Translations under genes and position numbers: made by a program
Notes under the pieces: model-generated
Databases searched by the model: none
Seen by the model: only the letters and a program-made list of their open reading frames with translations
What the model was told of the DNA's origin: nothing
Source of the DNA: Brachypodius melanocephalos
Taxonomy: Eukaryota; Chordata; Aves; Passeriformes; Pycnonotidae
Length of the DNA stretch: 64,000 nucleotides
NCBI GenBank assembly: GCA_013398615.1
Contig: VZSR01003803.1
Span: 7,039,475-7,103,474 of the forward strand
Direction of reading: 5' to 3'
In this document: one piece after another, positions 48,976 through 59,669 of the stretch
Numbering within the stretch: position 1 is the stretch's first letter
Layout of the letters: each line of letters opens with the position of its first letter

Positions 48976-50551
48976 TGTGCTAACCAAGTGTTTATACAGA
49001 TTTATAGAGACTTTGGATCCAAGCATTGCTCTGCTGTGTACCATACATGGCATCAAGCATTTGTGCAGTAAAGTCTTTATGCTGTGCCTTATGCTGCAGG
49101 TGGAGTGGCTTTCAAGTAGTGTCTGAGCACAGGTTTGAAAGGCTCCTCAGAGCTGTGTTCATTCTATTTAACACCCATAATTTAGAAAGCAGTCCATCTA
49201 AACACCAAAAAGTTCCTGCACAAAGATCCATTAAGCTTGGCAGATCCTTCTGGCTTATTTTTCTCTAGAAGTGTGATTACAAGGACTGAGATGATGTCAA
49301 TGTGATAATGGCCTTTCCTATTTCAACCAGCACTCAGACAGGATTGCAGAGTGATGTTAATATTGTGTCTGCTTCATTAGCTCACCTACTGGCAGTTGTC
49401 TTGCTGAGATCACTGGTTTTCCCCATTCTGTATTTACAGCTTTGTGTGCAACTTTCAGCATACAGATTATCAGAGTCCCCATCCTTGCATTTTGTAGTTA
49501 GACCTTGTTTTACTAATCATGAAAAAGCTAGTCTCAAGTAACAAGGTGGGAGGGAAGTTTTCTTTTTCCCTTTGTCTTCCATAAATACATGTATGTGTTT
49601 CAAGTATTTAAACACACACACAGTAGTGTGGTAGACAATAACTAGTGTAAATGTTGTCATTTCCAACACAAAGCTGCTATTGTGTAAGATCTTTAGAAAT
49701 GTATAAAGCCGAAACAGGTTCAACTTATCATTGGCTCCAGAGTTAACACAGGGCAGGAGAATTGCTGTTTACAGACAGACATGCTGTTTACATGGAGCCC
49801 ATGCCTAGGTTTAGGACTGTGGACCAAGTTCTCTTCATCTTTCCTCCACGTCGGCACCAGTGGGTACTTGGCAGACAGAGCTCAATCTGCTGGCTATTCC
49901 TGAGTATCTGCTGCTTTAAAGCATTAAAGCTTTTTGTTCAGGAGACAAGTGATCTTGCATTAATATCAACCACTGCCTTTTAAGAGAATGTCTGATTTTT
50001 AAAGTTGAAGATGAAGCTTGCAATCAAAGTGAGGAGCTCTAAAATCTTGGATGCCAGCAAGCAAATGAAGAAAGACATATATTTCCTATTAAAAAGAGTA
50101 GAATGATGTAACTCTTGGCTAAGGGCCATGGAAGTGCTGTCAGCATTATTTCCGTGTGCTCGGGCCAGGACTGAATGCATAGGGCATGTCTGTGCTCCAA
50201 AATGAGCTAGTGAAGGCTTCAGCTCTGTGCCTGCTCAGCAGGGCCAGCCCAGCCCTGTGTGGGGGTCTGGATGATCTGGATGATGACTGGCTGTGCTGAT
50301 GGATGGCCTCTGGGCCAGTATGGCCTTGCCATGGCTGTCCCCTTCCCTCTGCCCATGTCACACTGGGCATGGCTCAGGGACATCTGCAGCACTGGGAAGT
50401 CTCTGCATGAAGGTCCATCACGAGACTTAGGAATCTACTAGAGGGTTCCTTTTCCACTTTGTTTTGACAAAGGATTATTTCTTGTATCTTGTTGCTTTTA
50501 AGAGAGGGCTTTGGCTCAACCACAGAAATGGATATTTCCCCAAATGCTCAC

Positions 50552-50640
50552 CTTTTGTTGAGTAGTTTCTCTTTTTCGTACCTCCTTTGTAAGATGCTTG
50601 GATCCATTTTTGTGTATGGTCAGCAAATAATTCCCACCAT
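50552..50640 (-). other. Exon-like segment (89 bp) with chemokine-like tail motif
   Basis: On the minus strand a strong acceptor (TTTCTTCCTTTTCCTTTTCAG) leads into 89 bases ending at AAAAG|GTGAGC. In one open frame the segment reads ELFADHTQKWIQ about three codons after its start. CC and CXC chemokines carry E-[IV]-C-[AL]-D-P-x3-W-[VI]-Q near the start of their third exon, so eight or so positions agree in register. The conserved cysteine is Phe and the proline is His, which would break the second disulfide. A second frame is also open. I found no partner exon with the CC/CXC motif or a signal peptide nearby. It could be a decayed chemokine exon or coincidence. Confidence 0.25.
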
Positions 50641-52059
50641 CTGAAAAGGAAAAGGAAGAAAGTTTCAAATGTCAACTCATATTTGACTGATTTGGCTGAT
50701 TGTTGGACTATACAAACTTGTTCTGTCCATGTGAGACAGGTTCTCGGACAAGAAGACATGGATAGGAACTGAGGAAAATGCAGCTGTACAAAAGGTTTTG
50801 CATGTAATATCCAAGATTACATTAAAACAATAGCATATTGTGAGGATGGTGTACTTTAAGACAGGTAATGCCAAAAAAGATGCCTAAAGCAGATGGGATC
50901 GATCAACTTCTGATTTTATTTCTTGTTTTTCATCAGTGTCCCAGAAGACCCAGACAACGACTTTACACTGAGTACTAAGTCGTCATTAGGTTACCCGAAA
51001 CCAGCATTTTGTGCCATTTGAGACCCTTGAGGGCATGTGAGACACCTGCATGAGGCTGGTGGATAAGAGTGCCCCAATGAGTGATGGCTGGAAGGCAGGC
51101 AGGACAGTCGGGGGCATATCACATGGCACAAGATATTTATGATGGGCAATGAAACTCAGCCTCGAGGGTGGGGTGCAGCTGCCTGTTCCAACACCTGCTT
51201 TTAGGTATTGACTACATGAGTTGGGTGTCCAAGCTCTCACTGTAATCAGGGAAGATCTAATCCCTGTAATCAATGGAGCCTAGAGAGAGATTCAGGTGGG
51301 CACGTACAGAGAGCTACTTACAGGAAATGTGAATTAGCGTCTAGTCTCCACTGGCTGAGGTAAGACTCATCTGTCTACTCGTGACACATAATGCTATATC
51401 AAATGATTTGGGTATCAAGATACCCACACAGGGTGGGTAGATTGGAGCTTGACCTGAAACCTTCTGGAAAAGAAGATGGAGGGTAGGTGGGATACCCTGG
51501 GACGTACCAAATCCCTGCACCATGTGAATCAAGATCTAAACCTCTAGATGGGTATGGAGGAATTTTGACACACAGCTCACATGTGCATCTTGTGTGGCAG
51601 ATATCCTCATAAAGCTGTCTCAGTCTGCAACTCCTCTCACTTCTAGCTTTTAGGTGGAAAAATAAGAAATTTATTCCACTTTTAAAATGGATCTTTACCC
51701 TAGAGACCTCATGTTAATTCACAGGATCCGTTGAATTTCTAACTTCTCATGCTTTTAAGGGCTTTGAGAAGGAAGAGAGTTATTACATTACCAGCCAGGT
51801 CTTACCTTGGGAGTAAGCTGCAATTCAGGATACAGTTACAAACTCAGTGCTCACACAACTGGAGAACACTCATCTGCTGGTTTTCTGAATCAAGAGTCTG
51901 CAAAGTTTAGAAATTATATCTAGTACCCGATCTCTTGCATAACACAGGGTGTATTATAAGTTCTGGTCACTCACTGAAGCCAGAACACTTAAACCTGTGA
52001 CTTCCATGAATCAACCAGAACTAAGGCATGACTCCTGTGGAAAAACATGAGCCCTGAGT

Positions 52060-52500
52060 TTGATGAAGAATTCTCCATAGCAATTAGTGACCTAATCTGT
52101 TGATTAACCCTTTCATCATTAAATCTTTCTACTCTGGGTGTGCCAAATGCCAGCTTATAGACATTGGATCGTGTTGTAGGTTTGCCCATGAGAGTAGCCA
52201 ACACTTTGTTGTTTCAATACCTGCAGGAGGCACTCAGCATTTTTATGTTTATTCAATCACTTTGGCTTCATTTGCTTTTGGCTGCAAGTTTTCATTTACC
52301 CACACGCGGCCTTAATAATTGTTTTGGTTAACATTGCCTGCTTTTATATAAAACCAATAGTCTTTGTTGTTAGATATTTACTCTGTCGGTGATGTACTGT
52401 CCTCATTAGTTGCTATTGTGCATTTATTTATGCTATCAACTTTATTAAAAAACTCTTTTTCCATGTCATAGTCAAAAAAGTTAAATAATAGTGAAGTAAA
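52060..52500. promoter_or_regulatory. Conserved-looking AT-rich block, possible enhancer
   Basis: Unrepeated text rich in homeodomain-type and HNF1-like cores: CAATTAGTGACCTAAT, GTTGATTAACC, CTTAATAATTG, GGTTAACATTG, CTCATTAG. It contains no coding frame and no recognised repeat. Conservation in other species is not visible from here. Confidence 0.25.
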
Positions 52501-54699
52501 GCCTCATGGGATCTGGTCTGAGGATGTTTCCCTGGTTATCCTTGGATCTGAAATTTGAAATTTGTCACTGCTAGCATTTAAGCCTTGTCCAACCATGTGC
52601 TGTTCTATTTTTCCCATTGCTTGAGCCTGTGAGTCAAAGTGCCAAGTATAAGGCCTTTCTGATGCTTTCTGGGAATCTCTTGAATGCGCATTACAGCCTT
52701 TATCAACTCAACCTGTGATTGCATCAATAAAAGTTAGCAAGTTCTATCTTGTCACAATATTTTATGGAACAGTATCCTGAGAGAAGGAATCCCTTCTCTA
52801 TCCAGTGGCTTTTCCCTGTCCTTCAATAAGGACAGTCTCATTCCTTGTCTTCTTCAGGAAGGACACACAGAAGACAGCAGTGGCCCAACACCTTGTCATG
52901 CACAAGTCGAATTGGATGGCAGTGGAGAGCTTCATCCTCACAGGGCTTTGCTAGGACTGTTTGCTCTTCTTGCTTCCCAAGGAATGCTGCTGAAACATGG
53001 CTCAGCTCAACAGCTCAGTGGAGCTATCCCTGCCCACGGGAGCTGGACCAGGGGGCACTGTTACAGCTCACCCAGCCCCAGTGCTGTGCTTTCCCCTTCT
53101 GTCAGGTAATCAGAGCAAATACCAACCCACCTGCTGTACTCTGATGCTGCACTGAGTTAATTACTGCTTAAGCAGTCCCTTGGAAATGCAGAGCATTGTA
53201 AAGGCATGAAGTGTTATCACCATTAAATCAGTGTTAGTCCACAGCTCTGCTTAAATTTACAGCTCTGTGCCAAAAGGTGTTAAAAAGACCATCACAAGAA
53301 GTGCTGGACTTCAGGTGTACGTTCAGCCTCTGGGACACGAGGCATAGTAGCACTTTGGTCATGCAGTTTGTACAATTCCAGGATTGTGGAAGATGTGGGA
53401 CCAAAAGCTAACAAAATATCTGCATTATTGTAATACTTCCCTGCACTGTGTCAGCCCACAGACAGCGAAATCTCTTAAGCTGAGGGAATGATATCAAGCT
53501 TAATCTGACAAAGGTCATTGGTTAAAACAACAGTAATGTACCATACGTACAGTAAATTACTAGGACCTGGAAGGAAGAATGAAAAAATCAAAGGTATAAA
53601 AATTATTAGCGCTATTGATTATGACATGCATAAAAATTCATAGCTAGGTTAAAAATCCTGAAAATGTATTTTTGGTTCTGTGAGCCATCTGGGCAACTGA
53701 GTATTTAACAAATCATAGATAGTATCAGAATGCAGTGCTGTTACAGTCATCTGCTTGTGCTCACATGCTTTTGTCATAAGGCTCCTGCTATTTTGTGAAT
53801 CCTCGCAGGATCAGCAGTGAACATCACTATCTTCAGCTTCTGTTTACTGCAGCTTCTGAATATTGTAAATTTTGCAGGCTTACAGGAATGGTGCCAGAGG
53901 CTCTCAGAGTCTGGACTTGGTTAAAATTTGTGGTGCAGAGAAAAGAGAAGGGAAGAGGGGTAGAAATGAAGATTGCCATCTGGGGTAAATTAAGATAGTG
54001 CTGCTCTAATCTACAGCAGTTCAAGACCAGTTTAAGGAAAAAGTCTAAGCTGAGAGCTCATGGAGTTTAGTTCAGAGTCCCTGCTGAGTAGCCAGCCAGG
54101 TGATATTTTCATCTTTTTATTTTGTTTAGCTCAGAAACCTGAATTAGGTTAATGGTTGTATTCTGGTTTTGTTTCTAGCTCTCTACATGTACTTATAGAG
54201 CAACAGCAAGAAAAAGAATTCTACCTGTGAACCATCTACGTGCTTTTTCCAGATAAAAGTTTAGACTACCCCATTTGAGGTGGGGTAAGGTAAGAAGGGG
54301 TGATTCCAAGGCTGGTGATTTATTTCCTGACTTTAGAAGGAAAGAATTAATTGGCAAAGTTTACAGGAATTTCAACTATTGCAAACCCTGAGATATCCTT
54401 ACCTAGATTTTGGTTTCAGTCTCTATGTCCTTTAAGGAAAAATCACTGAAATGTTAAAGTGGGCTGTGACTCCATGTTCTGCCCTTCCTCTGGCTTCTTT
54501 CAGGTACATTGGCAATAAACTTCCTGTTACGAAGGGCAACTCAAATTTTCCAAGATTTTAAGACGATTTAGGGAAATGTCTCATTTCTAGTACCATAGAA
54601 TGACAGCCTTCACCTTCCAAGTGTGTGTGTTGGGGGCTTAGGTGGTTACAACTTGGGAAGTATTTCCTACTTAGTGAATTTTGTGCATTTCTTGAACAG

Positions 54700-54757
54700 C
54701 TGTGCACCTCACCTCCAGTGCTGTAAGGAAGTCTCTTTATACAGCGAGCTTCAACAG
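54700..54757 (+). other. Exon-like segment (58 bp), unidentified
   Basis: It follows TTTTGTGCATTTCTTGAACAG and ends at CAACAG|GTATGC; an alternative donor, AAAG|GTGAGC, lies ten bases on. One frame is open (CAPHLQCCKEVSLYSELQQ). No family recognised. Confidence 0.2.
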
Positions 54758-55243
54758 GTATGCAAAGGTGAGCTTGCTAGTCAGCATTCCCAAACTCTTT
54801 CCTTATTAAGGTTGAGGGCGGATTTAGTCCATCATCCCAGGGGATGCAGACTCAGGAAGACTACTGAGCATTTTCAGCAATTGCAGTCAGTATTTTCTGG
54901 AGGTCAGCAGATGCTTGTCTGAAAATGAGTTTTAGGATTACAGCTGGAATGCTTCAAATGGGATTGAAAAAATGCATTGCTCTGTTCACCTAGGTTTCCT
55001 AAGGTGTTATCCCAATGAATATGACAACTGAATCTGGAGTGATTTGTTGAGCCTGGATCTCAAAGCGCCTCTGAGCTTGTATAGCATTCAGCTGGGCATC
55101 TGTGTTTGGGGTGATTTACTATCAGGATTACTTCCCACTTGTTTGTTGTACCTAAATCCTGATGCTGGTTTCAGCAGTCAGCAAAAGCCACCTTTTCCTG
55201 AGTTATTTTACTGGTATTGAATAAGCTAACAGAACAGAGCTTC

Positions 55244-55283
55244 ATTTTACTTTTCTTTTTTTTTAAATTTTTTTTTATTTTTA
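55244..55283. repeat. T-rich low-complexity tract
   Basis: Runs of T interrupted by C, A and AAA. No element body recognised. Confidence 0.85.
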
Positions 55284-58200
55284 CTATTCAAATACCCTAT
55301 TAGGTGTTTCTAAATGTAGTGCTTTTATACATCATCGTGGATTTGTTAACAACTGTGCACATCTGGCCTAAATTAGACCACCTATGAAGGTAGCCTACAA
55401 AATCTAGATATTACCAGAGGAAACAGTGGAAAAGGCAGTTTACTACCGAGAGGAGAAACGTTTTAAAGCCAGCCCACCAGCGAAGAGACCTTGGCAGTCC
55501 ATAAAGAACTTTTCAACAGAAAGTGGAAAGTGCATATGAAGGACAGATATTGATCCCAGTTCCACTAAAGGTAATTAGCTGTGTTGACCTTGGGGTACTT
55601 TCTCTAGCCTTAGAGTTGGGGGGTGGAATGAGATCTAGAGAGCAAGATGCACTTCTGAGCCCCTGTGAAGCCACTGAATATATGTGCTTAAATTTCACCT
55701 GCAGGAAGAGAAACACATTAGAAAACCAAAATATTCCAAGAAATTTTTGGAGAACATTGAAAGCCTAGATCTCTGCTAGAAGTAGCAGGCTGTAACAAAT
55801 GTAAAACTCTGTGGGTTGTCGTGGCTTTGACACACACAATAATCCAAAAAGTAAAGGAAATGGAAGTAAAGATGCATACAATTAAAGCACTTCCTATTTC
55901 CTCTCTACAGAGCTGAGAAGTATTGATGCTTACCTCATACACCAGAGCAGAAGGACCACATGCTGTCCTATATAAACACCGCCAGTTCAAGTTTGATTTT
56001 AGGGAGCTCAGGTTTGGCTCAAGAAATTAAGACTCCTTGCAGCCCTACAAACTCCCACTCATCTTCATCACCATTGTGCAAAGCTGAGTGGGAACAACAT
56101 CTCCTACAAACAGGGTTTGTCTCTCCACTACTGAAAAAAAAAAAGGAGTGTATTATATTGTGGCAATCTGAGAACAGGAACTGAGGGTCTGAGCATGGTG
56201 TGCCAATGTTTTTGCATTCTGCAGTTAGAGATCCTGCTACATGTCTGATATTCCTTCAGCATAGAGGATCTGGTGCTTGGTGCTTAGCTCTTATTATTTG
56301 CTTTTAAGACTATTTAAGTGGTGAAATATTTGGAATAAGATTTGAGGTTGGTGCATTCTTCCACCCTGCAGGATGAACAGAGTGGTCCAGCAGCCTTGGG
56401 GGGATGCACAAGAAATGTGGGATCTTTCCTGGATCCTCTTTGATCTGAAGGTGTCTAGATGGGTGCCTCATCCTACTGATTCAGGTGACGGTAGTGCTTT
56501 TGGGTCCTCCATTAGGTCCTCTGCTAAGCCCTCAGGACAGCAGTGGGGTGAAGCAGTCAAGAGGCAGTAGTCACTGACATGGCAGTTTAAAGGTGAGAAG
56601 GGGCTGTAGGTCATTTAACATCATCCATTTTGGGTAGTTCCCCTTGCCACTTGTATGAACTCTTGGTGTCTCTCACTTTGGGGTTTTGTCACAGATAAGG
56701 GAACAACAGTGAAAGACTAACTTAAGCTGCTTCAGAAGAAGGTGTAAGAAATCCTGTTAGGAAAAATTGACTGTCAGAAAAGTTTATTTCTAAACTTTCT
56801 GAGACAGTGATTTGTTTATACCAACAGTCTGATTGGTCAAAGGGATATGCCAAGTTTAGAAGGTTAATGAGTTAATGTGGTGGAGACATGCTGGCACCTG
56901 AAGAGTGTTACCATCTTGTCCATCTGCTTTGGACTGTCCAGTCCAGGCTCTGTGGTACAGCTACAAACCAAGATGAAGGATTGAGCTTGTACCCCTGGGT
57001 CAAGGACAGGAGCCATTCAGACATGAAAACATATGGATTACATGGACTGGCTCATTGCCTTCTGCTGGTGCACTGTCCTGAACAAGAGGCACTTCACCTT
57101 GTGCTCCTCCAAAGCCCCCAATCCCTCTGGTAACGAAGGCATCATGCAGGTGGGCTCTTACTCTTATTCCTTTCCTCACAGAGTGGTCTTTATCTCTGCT
57201 TCAGACAGAATGGCAGATGTTTGTTTGCCATAAATAGTGGATAACACAGAGGCAGACAGGTCAAGGACACTGCTGGAAGGACATCCACTTTACCAGTTCT
57301 GCTCTGGGGGATGCTTAGCGGTGAATGTGAAATATGAAAGAGCCAAGAACTTACATTTCAGCAGATAACCATGCTGTGGCTACACCTGCCATTTTCTAGC
57401 ACCCACCTGTAGTTCATTCCATCCCTGGTTTGAGTTTGTTGAAGTCACAGGGTGAAGGGTGAAATGGTCTTGTTTCTCTGAGACCTAAACACGAGTAAAC
57501 TGCACAGATGAGCCTGTGGAGACAGCCCTAGTAAGGAGGAAAGAGGTGTGTTTCCACACTCCTGGAGCGATAGGAACTTCCTCACACTGAGTCACTTGGC
57601 AAGGAAGAGCCTGCAGAGTGGAATCTTGCCTGGGGAAAGGCACAAAACCACTCCACGGTTTTCCATCTCCTGTTTCCCTGGTAGCTCATAGCAGCTCCTA
57701 TCTCGTGCTGGTTTTAACTGATTTGTGGTGAAGAGGGGAAAAGTCAGCCACAGAAGTGACTTGAGTGTAAGTGATCTGTTAAGAAAGGTGAAGCTTCCTG
57801 AGCTCACTCACTGAATCTGTCACTTCTTTATGTCCATGGCAGCTGTGAAAACATCTTGAGGAATGGACCAAGTAAAAACCACCAGTGCCAATGACATCTA
57901 GTTTAGGCAAGGTCACAGTGCAGATGACCCCAGATAAATTGGGATAAAAGTACCTCTAGACCGAAGGAAAAGAATCGGTCTGTAGTCCTATTCTGCAGTC
58001 ATTCAGCGTTTTAGGGCTTAAAGAGCAAGAAGCTGATCTCCATCTGCAGATGGCACTTGTGAGGATAATGCAAGCAATCCTGGACTGCAGTATTGCCTGT
58101 GGCTGATAGTGACTGGGACCTGCTCTCAACTCAGTTTCCTGTGAGCTACCACAGAAAAAATTCATGCTTCCAGTTGAATACCACCTGGATTCACAGTGAA

Positions 58201-59156
58201 GAGGGAGATCCAGCAGTGATTCCGTTTTGGAGCAGACATAAGGAATCAAAGACCAGCATCTGAAGAAAGGGGAACGAAAGTAAATAAGGTCATTTAGTGC
58301 CTGAGAAAGGGATAGCAGCCACACTGGGGATCAGCATGTGCTGGAGGCAGATTTTTTAAGTAGTGTGAAGCCAATGTCTGATTTTACCAGGTGGTTTGCT
58401 TGGAGCAGACCCAACTCTCCTGGACAGGGTGGTAGCGGTGTAAACAGAGAGGTTCTGCTACACAGAACATAAAAGGATTTTGGTAGAGCGCAGGATGGCC
58501 ATTCTATCCGAGCTAGTCATGTTAGCTTTGATGAGTGTTACTGCTTCCTGAGCAAACCTGCATGCATGTGTGATGAACTTTGAGGGAAACCATCGTTTTC
58601 TTGTAGAAACAAGACTAACTTGTCCTTCAAATGTTTGTCTCATTCCTGCACGGATTCAGGCTTGACGGCCTGCTGTAACCAGTGAGGGACCCTAAATATC
58701 TCACTTTTAAAGATAAAATTCAGCCAGTTGAATGTGGTGGAGGATCAGTTCTGAACTCTGCTCACTCCTGAGGCACTCAGGTGGAGCAGGACATGGAAGG
58801 AGACATACTCAGCTGGAGCAAGAGGACCTGGTTCCTAATTTGTGTGCCAGCAGTTTGGACCTGGAGCCCCAAGACTACTGTCTGTGAGGGAGGAGGCAGC
58901 TGCCATCCTCACCAACTGCTTGGAAGAAGCATAAAGGGTATTATTTGTGCTGTTTCAAGTTTGTGAACTCTGAGTTCTATCAACCCTTAGATATTTTTTG
59001 AACTGCTGCCCTCCTAAACTCCCACAGCAGAGCATATATTGCCTGTTGCCATCAGCTTCAGGCAAAATGGAGTTTCCTTGCAGGCAGGAAGAATATGCCT
59101 CAGTTTAGCTGTTTCAGCTATTTCACTGGCCTACACTGGATTTTTCACCAGTGAGG
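55284..59156. other. Gene-free stretch
   Basis: No coding gene recognised. A canonical TATATAAA lies at 55,969-55,976 without other promoter signs. A minus-strand donor (GAG|GTAAGC) is at about 55,930. One exon-like minus-strand segment (58,185-58,259) is listed separately. No interspersed repeat recognised. Confidence 0.5.
58185..58259 (-). other. Exon-like segment (75 bp), unidentified
   Basis: The minus-strand acceptor TTCGTTCCCCTTTCTTCAG is strong, and the segment ends at AATCCAG|GTGGTA, a moderate donor. One frame is open (CWSLIPYVCSKTESLLDLPL and a few more residues). I recognise no family. Confidence 0.22.
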
Positions 59157-59169
59157 TTTTTTTTTTTTT
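59157..59169. repeat. Poly-T run
   Basis: Thirteen T residues; short, no element attached. Confidence 0.85.
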
Positions 59170-59582
59170 CATAGTAAACACAGCAAACAATTCTTGTTCA
59201 AGAGCTTGGGCATCTCCCAGATTGGGTGTATGAAGTTGTTCACAGGAGCACACAGCAAAATCTTTGCTTAATTGGTGGAAAAACTCCCCAAGCTATTGTC
59301 AGTGCTGCTTTTGCTCCTGGGTTATAACTCCCAGTATTATGAGATGTAGGGTGCCTGTTCAGAATCAGCTTAGATATCTAGTTTTTCTCCACTGAAGGAT
59401 CCCCAAAATCCTGTTGTACTATTCAGGTCACACCAACAGCTCCATCTGCATTCATGATCTGATTTCTGTCTAGCAATTGCTTTAGAGGTTTGCTACTCTT
59501 TGCTATGCTAGAAGAAATTCAGAAGAGCAGCACAGGGCATACTGGAGAAGCCACAGATGCCTGTGCTTCCTATCTCTGGCAG

Positions 59583-59658
59583 AAGACAAATTCCCCTTCT
59601 GCACTTGCTAGTGAGGTTCCTTTTCCACCAGAGGATGAGTGTTGCATCCTCTTGCCAG
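59583..59658 (+). other. Exon-like segment (76 bp) with perfect donor, unidentified
   Basis: The acceptor CTGTGCTTCCTATCTCTGGCAG is good and the donor TTGCCAG|GTGAGT is consensus. Two of three frames are open: one gives KTNSPSALASEVPFPPEDEC and a few more residues, the other RQIPLLHLLVRFLFHQRMSV and a few more. No family is recognised. A poly-T run lies 420 bases upstream. It might be an exon of a plus-strand transcript that also uses 41,643-41,721, but nothing links the two except strand. Confidence 0.3.
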
Positions 59659-59669
59659 GTGAGTAACAT

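Larger units (their letters stand above)
48976..55243. other. Gene-free stretch with conserved-looking block and exon-like segments
   Basis: No full gene recognised. It includes exon-like segments at 50,552-50,640 (minus) and 54,700-54,757 (plus). A direct repeat TGTAATCA flanks GGGAAGATCTAATCCC near 51,241-51,272, with an OTX/PITX-like TAATCCC. An AT-rich conserved-looking block lies at about 52,060-52,500. Confidence 0.5.

Noticed and set aside
48656..49126. 156-codon plus-strand frame
   Set aside because: Mostly antisense CR1 sequence; the tail runs into unique DNA without pattern.
55960..56010. TATATAAA at 55,969-55,976 as a promoter
   Set aside because: An isolated TATA word is expected by chance in AT-rich DNA; no initiator, GC box or first-exon donor follows on the plus strand.
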